NCBI RefSeq assembly: GCF_019711195.1
Contig: NZ_CP081299.1
Span: 3,658,001 to 3,722,000, forward strand
Reading direction: 5' to 3'
Length of the DNA: 64,000 bases
Source: Dyadobacter sp. NIV53
Lineage (GTDB): Bacteria > Bacteroidota > Bacteroidia > Cytophagales > Spirosomataceae
Made by a program: the position numbers and the translations under genes. Under the pieces are notes generated by a model. The model made no database searches and had not been told where the DNA came from. It saw only the letters and a list, made by a program, of their open reading frames with translations. This document shows, in pieces, positions 24,153-33,781 of the stretch. Position 1 is the first letter of the stretch, and the number at the start of each line of letters is the position of its first letter.

Positions 24153-25654
24153 ATGAGTGTATTAAAAAAACTGGCCAGTGATACCGCAACTTACGGCATC
24201 AGCACCATGCTGGGCCGATTTCTGAATTATTTACTGGTCGCGCTTCATACCAAACTATTTGAACCCGAACAAATTGCGGCTCAGGGCCAATTGTACACTT
24301 ATGCAGGTCTGGCACTTGTGTTATACACATTTGGCATGGAAACTGCGTTTTTCCGTTTTGCCCGTCAGGAAACCGATAGAAAGGAATATTACAACCTCAT
24401 CCTGAGTGCTGTTACCATCGTAAGTCTGTTTTTTTCTGGCTTACTTTTCATTTTTGCAGAAAGTGCAGCTGATTTTATCAAATACCCTGAAAGCGTTTCC
24501 ATAGTCAGGATGTTTGCCATGATCATGGCCATTGACGGCATCGTTTCTATTCCGTTTGCCAGGTTACGACTTGAAGGCAAAGGAAAGAAATTTGTGGTAC
24601 TGAGGGTAGCAAATATCCTGATCAACATATTTCTTAATCTTTTTTCCTGGTTGTCTGTAAGGATATTTATGCTGGTAAATATCTGACGTTTTTAAAACCT
24701 GTCATTGGTGTTTTTTACAACCCGCTGCATGCTCCGGATTATATCGTATTGGCCAATCTGGTTGCGAACCTTGCGTTCTTCTGGATGCTGAGAAAAGAAC
24801 TGGCAGATTTTAAATTCGTTTTTAACCGAACCCTCTTTAAACCGGTTTGGGTTTATGCATTTCCGATCATGATCATGAATGCCGGCGGTGTCCTCAACAT
24901 GCTTTTTGACCGGGCTTTCATTCAGTTTCTGCTTCCTGACCACTTTTATCCCGGCCGGACAACAAAGCAGGCTATTGGAATTTACGTACAGTGTTATAAA
25001 CTGTCTATTTTCATGAGCCTTGCAACTCAGGCGTTTAAATATGCAGCCGAGCCTTTTTTCTTTTCAAAAGGTGAGGATAAAAATGCACCGCCTGTTTTTG
25101 CTAAAATCACTAAATGGTTTGTTATCATCTGCGTACTGATGTGGGTGGGGATAAGCCTGAACCTGGATCTGCTGGCAGAATTATTTTTAAAGAAAAAAAT
25201 ATATCACGAAGGATTGCCAGTAGTGCCATGGCTTTTAGCCGGATATCTGTTTCTGGGCGTATATTATAATCTTGCAACCTGGTTTAAGCTCACAGACAAG
25301 ACCCAGTATGGAACCTGGCTGACTTTGACAGGCGCACTAATAACAATTGCTACCAGTTTTATTCTGGTACCTAATATCGGTTATCTTGGTTTCGCCATTG
25401 CTTTTGCACTTTCCGGTTTTACAATGGTTGCCTTGTGTTATTATTTCGGACAAAAATATTATCCTGTTCCTTATGATGTAATATCGGCTTTGGGATATAT
25501 TGGAGTAGGCGCACTTCTTATTTTCGGATCGACATTTTTCAAGATTCCCGACTTATGGATTTCTGTTCCCATCCACATGTCAGTATTCACTGTTTTTCTG
25601 GCAGGTATCTTTTTGATTGAGAGAAAAAATATTCCTTTTTTGCAGAAGAAATAA
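24153..25654 (+). CDS. Polysaccharide biosynthesis flippase (MOP superfamily), frameshifted
   Basis: Two frames (24153-24686 and from about 24640 to 25654) together encode a ~500-aa inner-membrane protein with 12-14 hydrophobic segments. The N-terminus (MSVLKKLASDTATYGISTMLGRFLNYLL) is typical of Wzx/MATE-like lipopolysaccharide or O-antigen flippases. The break is at the six-T run 24640-24645; one more T gives FLNLFFLVVCKDIYAGKYL and leads into the second frame. It would flip lipid-linked glycans across the inner membrane. The break is probably a sequencing error. Confidence 0.82.
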
Positions 25655-25749
25655 CGGTTAGTTGTGGGTTGTCAGTGATTAGCCGCTTTCCGTTCTAACT
25701 TTAAACAGCGCGGTCGCAGCTTTAAACTTTTGACTCTAAACTTAAAACT

Positions 25750-26496
25750 TCATCTTTCCATTTCCCGCAATAGCTTATTTGAGAACAAGAATTCTTTCAA
25801 TTCAGGAACGTCTGTTTTAGTAATGGTGCTGTTTAAACCCTCCCATAATTTATCACCCTGATACAGGAAAATAATATTCTGCCCGATTTCCAGTACCGAA
25901 TTCATATCGTGCGTAATGATGATCGTTGTGATCTCATACTCTTCCGTAATCTCTTTGATCAGTTCATCAATTTTAACAGAAGTAAGCGGATCAAGTCCTG
26001 AATTGGGTTCGTCACAAAACAGGTACATGGGGTTCATCACAATAGCCCTGGCTATACCTACGCGTTTTTTCATACCACCACTTATTTCTGACGGCATTCG
26101 TTTAGCTGCTGCTTCCAGGCCTACACGCTGAAGACAAAATGCTACGCGTTCCCGTTTTTCTTCGTGCGACTGGTCCGTAAGCATATCCAATGGAAAGCGT
26201 ACATTTTCCTCCACGGTTTTAGAATCAAAAAGTGCACCTCCCTGAAACAGAACACCCATTTCACGGCGAATAGATTGCTGTATATCTTTATCACTATTAT
26301 AAAAATCCCGTCCGTTATATAACACTTGTCCTGCATCCGGCTTTACGAGCCCGATCATCGTTTTCAACAAAACACTTTTGCCGGTACCACTGCCTCCGAT
26401 AATCATATTTGTTTCCCCTTTTTGAAAAGTGGACGTAATTCCTTTTAAAACCTGTTTACCGTTAAAAGATTTCGTGATACCTTTTATTTCAATCAT
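25750..26496 (-). CDS. mlaF: ABC transporter ATP-binding protein, MlaF-type phospholipid transport
   Basis: A 248-aa ATPase. Walker A is GGSGTGKSVLLK (about residue 34), the signature motif is SGGMKKRVGIARAI (about 138), Walker B is LFCDEPNSGLDP (about 163), and the H-loop is THDM. DEPNSGLDP with the following ITEEYEITTIIITHDM is typical of MlaF/Ttg2A. It lies 53 bp downstream of the MlaE permease on the same strand. Together they power lipid traffic between inner and outer membrane. No MlaD (MCE-domain) gene follows in the window. Confidence 0.9.
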   Translation of the reverse strand: MIEIKGITKSFNGKQVLKGITSTFQKGETNMIIGGSGTGKSVLLKTMIGLVKPDAGQVLYNGRDFYNSDKDIQQSIRREMGVLFQGGALFDSKTVEENVRFPLDMLTDQSHEEKRERVAFCLQRVGLEAAAKRMPSEISGGMKKRVGIARAIVMNPMYLFCDEPNSGLDPLTSVKIDELIKEITEEYEITTIIITHDMNSVLEIGQNIIFLYQGDKLWEGLNSTITKTDVPELKEFLFSNKLLREMER

Positions 26497-26549
26497 ACCA
26501 TGTTGTATTAATGAGCAGAAATGTCAGATTTTGGCTGAACCTGAAAAAA

Positions 26550-27278
26550 TTATAATAATAACTGAGCCAGCATATAATCGGCAATCAAAACAGAAATACA
26601 ACTATTTGTTACAGCCTGGGTACTTGCCTTACCAACTTCCAGTGCCCCGCCTTCAATAAAAAATCCCTGAAAGGATGATATCGTCGAAATCAAAAACCCA
26701 AATACAAACGGTTTTACACACATAAAAAACAGATTGTAAGGAACAAATGAATCACGGATGCCGTACAAATAATCTCTTTCTGTAATAACACCTGTAAGTG
26801 TTCCGGCCAGATATCCACCAAAAATTCCGAGAAAAGCGGCAAAAATAACAAGCATGGGAAAAGTAAACATGGCCGCCAAAACTTTGGGAAGTACCAGATA
26901 CGAAGAAGAGTTGATTCCCATTACTTCCAGTGCATCAATTTGTTCCGTAATACGCATCGTACCCAGTTCACTGGCAATATTTGATCCTACTTTTCCTGCA
27001 AGTACAATACAGGTGATTGTAGGAGCAAGTTCAAGGATCTGCATGTCGCGCACGATAAGCGCAACGGTTGAAACGGGGATAATAGGGCTTACCAGATTAT
27101 ACGCTGTCTGGATGCAGGATACCGCTCCGATAAAAGTAGAGACAATGGCAACAATAAAGATAGAACTCACTCCAATCCCCACGCACTCTTCCATGAAACG
27201 CCGCCAGTAAACAGATAACTTTTCACCTTTGCCAAACAATGATCCCAAAAAAATGAAGTATTTTCCGATAACAGACAT
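26550..27278 (-). CDS. mlaE: MlaE-type ABC transporter permease
   Basis: A 242-aa inner-membrane protein with about five hydrophobic segments. VGSNIASELGTMRITEQIDALEVMGI near residue 110 is the MlaE/YrbE cytoplasmic coupling region that meets the ATPase. It is the first gene of a two-gene unit with mlaF and is divergent from the SDR gene, with 62 bp for both promoters. Confidence 0.92.
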   Translation of the reverse strand: MSVIGKYFIFLGSLFGKGEKLSVYWRRFMEECVGIGVSSIFIVAIVSTFIGAVSCIQTAYNLVSPIIPVSTVALIVRDMQILELAPTITCIVLAGKVGSNIASELGTMRITEQIDALEVMGINSSSYLVLPKVLAAMFTFPMLVIFAAFLGIFGGYLAGTLTGVITERDYLYGIRDSFVPYNLFFMCVKPFVFGFLISTISSFQGFFIEGGALEVGKASTQAVTNSCISVLIADYMLAQLLL

Positions 27279-27340
27279 AATATCTTAATTGTATTCAATA
27301 TTTTCGGGAAAATTAGACAAAAAAAGAAGCAAACAGAAAA

Positions 27341-28051
27341 ATGAATCCATTAGTAATAGTAACCGGAGGTACAAAAGGGATAGGAAAGGCAGTGATTGAA
27401 CGGTTTATGGAAGGTGGTTTCGATGTAATTACCTGTGCCAGAAATAATACGGATCTTTTTTCTTTGCAAGAGGAAATGAAAACCAGCTTCCCTTCCGCTG
27501 AGCTTTATTATCTGCCGGCTGATCTTTCGCTTCGAAAAGATGTAAATGAATTTATATCTTTTATTTTGTCAAAAAACAGGCAGATTGCGGTACTTGTCAA
27601 TAATACAGGAATATTTATTCCCGGGCAGGTCCACAATGAAACGGAGGGTACTCTTGAAAAAACAATGGAGACAAATGTATACAGCGCCTATCATCTTACA
27701 AGAGGCCTTATTGCAGGAATGATCGATCAGAAAAAAGGACACATTTTTACAATTTGCTCTACTGCAAGTATTACTGCTTATCCTAATGGAGGTTCTTACT
27801 GCATTTCAAAGTTTGCTTTATATGGTATGACCAAAGTTCTGCGCGAGGAAATGAAGCCGCATAATGTAAAAGTTACTGCTGTTTTGCCCGGCGCTACAAT
27901 GACAGACAGCTGGAAAGGAACGGAACTTCCGGAAGAGAGATTTGTGGCATCCAGGGATGTCGCCGACGCAATATGGGCTGCTTATTCACTCTCGCCGCGG
28001 GCAGTTTTGGAAGAAATTCTGATCCGTCCGCAGTTAGGAGATTTAGATTGA
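27341..28051 (+). CDS. Short-chain dehydrogenase/reductase (SDR)
   Basis: A 236-aa classical SDR. The cofactor motif is TGGTKGIGKAV (about residue 9), VNNTGIF near 87 is the NNxG motif, a catalytic Ser lies in STASIT near 142, and YCISK near 153 carries the Tyr-x-x-x-Lys pair. It is an NAD(P)-dependent oxidoreductase in the cytosol. The substrate cannot be inferred. The ROK kinase follows after 73 bp and could be co-transcribed. Confidence 0.9.
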   Translation: MNPLVIVTGGTKGIGKAVIERFMEGGFDVITCARNNTDLFSLQEEMKTSFPSAELYYLPADLSLRKDVNEFISFILSKNRQIAVLVNNTGIFIPGQVHNETEGTLEKTMETNVYSAYHLTRGLIAGMIDQKKGHIFTICSTASITAYPNGGSYCISKFALYGMTKVLREEMKPHNVKVTAVLPGATMTDSWKGTELPEERFVASRDVADAIWAAYSLSPRAVLEEILIRPQLGDLD

Positions 28052-28124
28052 TTAGTAAACAATAAAGCAATTTTACTAAATTGCCGCATTTTTAAAATTA
28101 TTTATTAAACCCGTATTTCATTTC

Positions 28125-29033
28125 ATGGAACAATACCTCGGTATAGACGTGGGCGGTACCAACGTAAAAATGGGGATCGTTGATGCTTCAGATGGGAGAA
28201 TTTCAAATTTTTACAGCCACGATACTGCCAGCTGGCGTGTTTCAGGCCATTTTATCGAACGGCTTGGCGATGCCATCTCACTTCAGCTGGTGGAATACCC
28301 AGAGGTGAAAAAGGTAGGAATCGGTGTTCCGGGACTGACCACCCGTGACCGTACTACACTCATTGAAATTACTGCTATTCCTGAAATTGACGGAATTGCA
28401 ATCGTCCCGGACTTAAAGGCGCGTTTTCCTAATCATGATTTTTATCTTGAAAATGATGCTAATGCAGCAGCTTTGGGAGAATATTATTTTGGTGAAGATA
28501 AGCTTCCTGAAGACTACATTTTTGTAACGCTGGGAACCGGTATAGGCGGAGCAGCTATTATTGACAAAAAAGTGTTTAAAGGAGGTGGCGGAAATGCCAT
28601 GGAACCCGGTCACGTTCCTTCCAAGAACGGAAAAGTACTGGAAAGAAACATCGGAAAAAAAGAACTGCTTGACATGGCCAATGCTATGAGAGCAAGTTAC
28701 ACCGGCGTTACTCAACTTCCCGGAGACGGCACCATATCTACAACAGGACTTGTTGCGGCAGCCTCGGGTGGCGATGAGCTTGCAAAACAGATCTTTTATG
28801 AAATGGGCTATCTGCTTGGAGAAGGTCTGGTATCCATGATCAGGATTCTGGACATTACTACAATATTGATAGGTGGCGGGATTTCTGCATCATTCGAGTT
28901 TATACTTCCAGCTATTACCGATCGTTTCAAGTACTGGCTTACACCTTATTATTTAAAAACAATCAGTATCAAACGTGCCACATTGGCTAATGATGCTGGT
29001 TTGCTTGGAGCGGCATCCTTGTGCTTTGATTAA
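28125..29033 (+). CDS. ROK family sugar kinase (polyphosphate/ATP glucokinase-like)
   Basis: A 302-aa protein of the ROK family. The phosphate motif GIDVGGTNVKMGIVD is at residue 6, the catalytic region LENDANAAALGEYYFG at about 109, and VTLGTGIGGAAI at about 134. After GHVPSKNG the zinc-binding Cys cluster typical of most ROK proteins (CxCGxxGCxE) is absent, as in some glucokinases. It likely phosphorylates glucose or a related sugar. The GT2 glycosyltransferase begins 59 bp downstream. Confidence 0.88.
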   Translation: MEQYLGIDVGGTNVKMGIVDASDGRISNFYSHDTASWRVSGHFIERLGDAISLQLVEYPEVKKVGIGVPGLTTRDRTTLIEITAIPEIDGIAIVPDLKARFPNHDFYLENDANAAALGEYYFGEDKLPEDYIFVTLGTGIGGAAIIDKKVFKGGGGNAMEPGHVPSKNGKVLERNIGKKELLDMANAMRASYTGVTQLPGDGTISTTGLVAAASGGDELAKQIFYEMGYLLGEGLVSMIRILDITTILIGGGISASFEFILPAITDRFKYWLTPYYLKTISIKRATLANDAGLLGAASLCFD

Positions 29034-29092
29034 TGCAAATGCATTGATCCGGCAAGGATGCCGTTTCATTTTGATTCATCAACAACACACTC

Positions 29093-29803
29093 ATGAAGTT
29101 ATCTGTTATAGTTCCGGCATACAATGAAGAAAAGACGATTTGGAAAGTGCTGGATAAATTGAATTCCGTAGAACTGATCGGAGGATTTACGAAAGAAATA
29201 GTTGTTATAAATGATTGCTCTTCTGATAATACAGAAGGAATGATTAAACGATTTATCGAAGAAAATCCGCTTGTAGAAATCAGCTACTTCCGCCATGAAT
29301 ACAATCAGGGCAAAGGAGCTGCATTGCATACAGGTATCCGTAAAGCAATCGGGGATTATATTATTGTACAGGACGCTGATCTTGAATATGATCCTCAGGA
29401 ATTTAATATTTTATTAAAGCCTGTTATTGAAGGCTACGCTGACGTGGTGTACGGTTCCCGTTTTATGGGCGGTACACCACATCGTATCTTGTTTTTCTGG
29501 CACACGATCGGAAACAAGTTTCTTACCTTTTTAAGCAATATGTTCTCCAACCTGAACCTAACGGATATGGAAACATGCTACAAATTATTCAGGGCTGATA
29601 TGTTGAAAAGCCTTGTCCTGGTCGAAAAAAGATTCGGGTTTGAGCCTGAAGTAACGGCCAAAATCTCCAAAATACCCCGGATACGTATCTATGAAGTAGG
29701 TGTTTCCTATTACGGCAGAACCTACGAAGAAGGTAAAAAAATTAACTGGAAAGATGGTTTCCGGGCAATTTATTGCATTTTAAGATACGGGCTGGGAAGC
29801 TGA
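29093..29803 (+). CDS. Glycosyltransferase family 2 (dolichyl-phosphate mannose synthase-like)
   Basis: A 236-aa GT-A fold enzyme. SVIVPAYNEEKTIW at the N-terminus, NDCSSDNT near 41, and the metal-binding QDADLEYDPQEF near residue 94 are GT2 hallmarks. YGSRFMGG, TDMETCYKLFR and the EVTAKI region match the DPM1/DPMS subgroup, which makes polyprenyl-phosphate sugars. It lacks C-terminal membrane helices. The neighbouring GT-C-like membrane proteins would use such lipid-linked donors, which fits a shared glycan pathway (inference). Confidence 0.9.
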   Translation: MKLSVIVPAYNEEKTIWKVLDKLNSVELIGGFTKEIVVINDCSSDNTEGMIKRFIEENPLVEISYFRHEYNQGKGAALHTGIRKAIGDYIIVQDADLEYDPQEFNILLKPVIEGYADVVYGSRFMGGTPHRILFFWHTIGNKFLTFLSNMFSNLNLTDMETCYKLFRADMLKSLVLVEKRFGFEPEVTAKISKIPRIRIYEVGVSYYGRTYEEGKKINWKDGFRAIYCILRYGLGS

Positions 29804-29816
29804 CCAACAATCAAAT

Positions 29817-29857
29817 AACAGCTTATTATTTTCCTTAGACAACCAATAATAAGCCGT
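29817..29857. terminator. Hairpin between convergent genes
   Basis: GCTTATTATT and AATAATAAGC form a perfect 10-bp stem, extended by AAC/GTT. It sits between the convergent GT2 gene and the membrane protein gene. No strong T-tract follows on either strand, so support is moderate. Confidence 0.5.
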
Positions 29858-29863
29858 TAAAAA

Positions 29864-31345
29864 CTACAATTTGGGAGCCATATACTTTTCGTAAAACGAA
29901 TCTGATTTTCCTAAATATTGGTTAGCTTCCTGTTGCGACCATTTTTCCTTTAACACTTCATAAATATTGGTATAGGCATCATATGGGATTGCCCGGAAAG
30001 TAACTTTGTCAGGGTTCATTTGCGCCGTATACTGGTTCACTGTCGCGGCTCTGAAAACCCGTGTAATACCAATAAGAGATGACGTCGCCAAAAGCAGTAC
30101 AAGAGGTATGGCCATCCATGAATTTTTGATGATACCAAATGTTCGTTTTGATCTGTAAGTCGCTAACGGATAGAACAAGTACATGCCAATAATAATTAAA
30201 AAAGGCATCATTCCCCGGAATAAGAAATCATTGACCTTTCCCAATCTGTAAATCGGGAAAATGATACATAAAGCAAGTATGAGATAGAAAGGGAATTGTT
30301 CCAAAGATGGTAGATTGATCTTCCTGAAGTAAAAATAGGCTGTCAAAAAAAGTACTGCGTTAATGCCAATATTCACTGCATATTCTGAGATCGTATTACT
30401 GATGTCAGAGCTGAAATTCCATATAAAACCGGAGATAGGCGCTTCTGCATGTGACATGAAAAATATAAGTACCGGCAAACATATAAGGAAAGGAAGAACT
30501 ACTTTCTTAAAAACTCTTACCCAATCCAACTGAAATTTTGTAAGAATCCAGTCTCTTATAATTAATACAGCCAATAAAAATCCACATACAAACGCGGGAA
30601 AAACAGCCCACCAAAAGCTCAGGGCTATGGGTAAGACCATTAAATCAAAATTTAAATTCCTCGTTAAAATATACATGAACATGCCTCCTAATATCAATGT
30701 CGGAATTACCTGGTTAGGCACCCATAGTAAATTTTCAAGATTAGACCAGTTTTCAATTCCGAAGTCCCCAAATGCATAAAGGCTGACAGACAATTTATAC
30801 AAAACTGTTTTTAAAACATGGGGAAGATCTCCAATGCAAACTGCCAGTAAAACAAATACTATTTTTTTATTTAAAACCAGGTATATCCATGAAATCCCAA
30901 TGGCGATTCCCAGCCACGTCCATACGAAAATAGATGCTTCATTAATGGTGCCGGTAACTTTGGAAAACAGGGCAGGAATAATGTAAAATCCATAATAATA
31001 GGAAATTACCGGTCCGTTTTTCGGAATCCTTATAGGCCAGCTGTAAGATAGTAATTCGTAGAATTTGGTATTGTGGCACCAATAATCAAAAGTTTGGTAA
31101 CAATAACCATTTATACCGGAAACAAACGTGAGAACTAATGTTGTAAGGCCAATGATGATGACATCTTTCCTCTTCAGTATTCTAAAACCATTAAAACTCT
31201 TATCTTTTCTGTCCTCAATTAAAAGATATATTAAAGTAATCACTCCTGCTATGGCAATTGGTAAATTTGTCCAATTATAGAAAAAAAGAATATTAGGAAG
31301 AATCAGATAGGCAATACTTAAATTTCTTAGGGATTTTTCGCTCAT
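29864..31345 (-). CDS. Polytopic membrane protein, possible GT-C glycosyltransferase
   Basis: About 493 aa from the ATG at 31345 (MSEKSLRNLS); the frame extends to a TTG at 31378. There are 10-12 hydrophobic segments. The first large loop contains FDYWCHNTKFYELLSYSWP and then YYYGFYIIPAL, which resembles the acidic loop after helix 1 in GT-C transferases. No family could be named with confidence. The downstream 150 bp to the esterase gene hold only AT-rich DNA. It lies among glycan genes, so a lipid-linked sugar transferase is an inference. Confidence 0.7.
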   Translation of the reverse strand: MSEKSLRNLSIAYLILPNILFFYNWTNLPIAIAGVITLIYLLIEDRKDKSFNGFRILKRKDVIIIGLTTLVLTFVSGINGYCYQTFDYWCHNTKFYELLSYSWPIRIPKNGPVISYYYGFYIIPALFSKVTGTINEASIFVWTWLGIAIGISWIYLVLNKKIVFVLLAVCIGDLPHVLKTVLYKLSVSLYAFGDFGIENWSNLENLLWVPNQVIPTLILGGMFMYILTRNLNFDLMVLPIALSFWWAVFPAFVCGFLLAVLIIRDWILTKFQLDWVRVFKKVVLPFLICLPVLIFFMSHAEAPISGFIWNFSSDISNTISEYAVNIGINAVLFLTAYFYFRKINLPSLEQFPFYLILALCIIFPIYRLGKVNDFLFRGMMPFLIIIGMYLFYPLATYRSKRTFGIIKNSWMAIPLVLLLATSSLIGITRVFRAATVNQYTAQMNPDKVTFRAIPYDAYTNIYEVLKEKWSQQEANQYLGKSDSFYEKYMAPKL

Positions 31346-31528
31346 CGTATACTCGTTAATACAATGTTTTAAGGACAAACATACATTGTATCACAATTCT
31401 ACTACAATTTATTCTATAAAAATATATAGGAATAGAATAAATTTTATATTTTTAATCTGAAAATCCAATGAAATTTTATTCTAAACTCATTAAATATTTA
31501 TGTCAAAATCGAATTAATGAATAATAAA

Positions 31529-33529
31529 TTATTTCACAATTTTCTGGCTAACCGCAATTCCCTTGTCATTTTTAAGCGTGATAATGTAAGCTCCGGATGG
31601 TAAAAGCGCTGTATTAATGAAATACTCCTTTTTCAAAACAATGTTGTCGCTGAATACGCTTTGCCCTTGCTTATTAACGATTTGTAATACTCCGGAAGTT
31701 GCTTTTTTAAACTGAATATTTAATTTATCTGTCGAAGGATTTGGATAAACATTCATATAATCACTTTTATTTTGTGGCTCCACCGCAAGAATTGGCACAA
31801 CCGTTATAGAAGATTCATACTGTTGTGATTCAGAAACGGCGCTGAATGCCTGAATCCGGTATGTATACGTTTTATTCACTGCGACATCCTTATCTACGTA
31901 ACTAACCGTTTTGTCATCAAACTCTTTTATTTTAGTAAAAACGGCGGAAGAATCGGTTTTTCTTTCCAGAACATAATTAGTTGCACCTGTGGCAGATGGC
32001 CATTCTACCTGTACTGTCATACCCGCCTGAATAGATGAAAGAGAAAGCAGCAACGGGTCACCAATAGTAACATTATTAAAAGAAAAGGCACTCAGTCCCG
32101 TACTATTGGTAATATACGGCCCACGAAAAACCGAAATGTTTGCCGGTTTTACAATCGGAAGATAATTGATCGTTTTTGCAGTAACGGGTTCCGTCATTGA
32201 CAATGTCACACGGTTTCCGGCCGCTGTACCCGATTTGACTTTGGCAGGTGATGCATTATTTCCATCGAGGAAAAAGAAGTTACGGTTACTCATTGTCACT
32301 GGCGTACCATCCTCCCCTTTTATTATCGTATCTGCCGGCCATTTTAAATGTTGTCCTTCATCAAACAAAAGCACGATTTCATCTTTTTTTGCTGAAGAGT
32401 AATATGCCTTTTTTATGTCAGGGCACGAAACATCAACGGTATCCGCTAATCCGTAATTTTTCGGACTTAAAAAGTGGAATAACCGTTTTCCAAGTATCTG
32501 ATAACCATCAATTAAATAATGAATTCCGTCTGTATATAGTGGTAATCCTAATGTTGCAAAATGATCTGTTTTGGGATAAAGATATTTTGTCCTCCGCTGA
32601 AAATCCCTTATCTCACCCGCAGTAGGACTCCAGAAAGCATTTATCTGTATGATATCAAACTCATCCACTTGCGGGTAATCAATTTGCCAGTATTTAAATA
32701 GTTTGTCAAATTCCGCGTCATAACCTGCAATTCCTTCAATCGCTTCCTGTTCCCCCTGATACCAAAAAAAGTTACGGATCCTTGCTGGTTTTGCTTTATT
32801 GACCCGATGTAAAAGACCGCCATAAAGAGAGGTAGGCTTAGCAGGATTGCTCGCATCCCTGTCCAAAAACTGCGTTATCTTCGTTCCTGGCAAAGAGCCA
32901 TTGATAACGCAGGTAGGAATACCGTAAGTTTCAAGAACAGACCTTTGAAGCTGCAAACCCCAGGCTCCCACGTAAGTCCATGACCATGCCGCAGGAATCC
33001 ATAGCGTATCACCGGGAGTGAGCCCCGGATTGGAATCGGGAATACGTGCAACCGTACGGCAGTATTTGTTTGAATAATCCCCAAATTGAAGAGCCAATGC
33101 ATTTGATTGTCCGCTGATTACATAAAAATCACCTGCAACAACTTCGGCTCTTTTTACTATTAAAATAGAATCGGCCTGTTTACATGCGTATATCTCGAAA
33201 GAATAATCTGCCATTTCCGCCTTAATAGATGGCTTAATATCAAAGGAAGCCGAAGGTTTTCCCTCATAAGCAAGTACTGATTTATTATAGGCATAACGTT
33301 CTTTATTCCTGAAAGTAACAACAGAAATATGATCCCATCCTGCAACTTCAATTACTCCTGAAACTGGCACGACAGCCATGTCATCGTCTTCTCTGGCATA
33401 CAATTGCATGTCTTCCGGAAGCTGATCAAAGACGACAGAATAAAAACGCTGCGCATAAATTTCTGCTTTAAAACCACAAATGAAGATAAGCAGTAAAATA
33501 AATTTTTTATTCGTTGAGTTCATTATCAA
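31529..33529 (-). CDS. Secreted sialate O-acetylesterase-like (SASA) protein with FN3 and type IX type A sorting domain
   Basis: A 666-aa exported protein. A signal peptide (residues about 7-27, ending IYAQ) is followed by an SGNH-type SASA domain with ISGQSN (nucleophile Ser142), FWYQGEQEA near 262 and TDGIHY near 337, which holds the Asp-His pair. A fibronectin-III-like segment (about 495-580) and a C-terminal sorting domain starting at VYPNPSTDKLN come last. It should remove O-acetyl groups from glycans at the cell surface. It is divergent from a damaged paralog 252 bp away. Confidence 0.85.
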   Translation of the reverse strand: MIMNSTNKKFILLLIFICGFKAEIYAQRFYSVVFDQLPEDMQLYAREDDDMAVVPVSGVIEVAGWDHISVVTFRNKERYAYNKSVLAYEGKPSASFDIKPSIKAEMADYSFEIYACKQADSILIVKRAEVVAGDFYVISGQSNALALQFGDYSNKYCRTVARIPDSNPGLTPGDTLWIPAAWSWTYVGAWGLQLQRSVLETYGIPTCVINGSLPGTKITQFLDRDASNPAKPTSLYGGLLHRVNKAKPARIRNFFWYQGEQEAIEGIAGYDAEFDKLFKYWQIDYPQVDEFDIIQINAFWSPTAGEIRDFQRRTKYLYPKTDHFATLGLPLYTDGIHYLIDGYQILGKRLFHFLSPKNYGLADTVDVSCPDIKKAYYSSAKKDEIVLLFDEGQHLKWPADTIIKGEDGTPVTMSNRNFFFLDGNNASPAKVKSGTAAGNRVTLSMTEPVTAKTINYLPIVKPANISVFRGPYITNSTGLSAFSFNNVTIGDPLLLSLSSIQAGMTVQVEWPSATGATNYVLERKTDSSAVFTKIKEFDDKTVSYVDKDVAVNKTYTYRIQAFSAVSESQQYESSITVVPILAVEPQNKSDYMNVYPNPSTDKLNIQFKKATSGVLQIVNKQGQSVFSDNIVLKKEYFINTALLPSGAYIITLKNDKGIAVSQKIVK

Positions 33530-33781
33530 ATCTTAATTTCAGACTCTTGTTAAATCAAAAATATGTCTTTATTATTTCACATTCAAAGCTTCTGTTTTAT
33601 TTTCATATTGACTATGTAAACGTATATTCTTGAAGTCTGGTTTGCAAGAAATCCTTTTTGTTATATCTATGTGCGAAAACCACTAAAATTCTGTTTTATT
33701 ATGATAACAGGCGGTTGTATAATAGATTTGTTATTTCTGCAACGCCTGTAATCATTACAGCAACACACACTATACGGTTTT

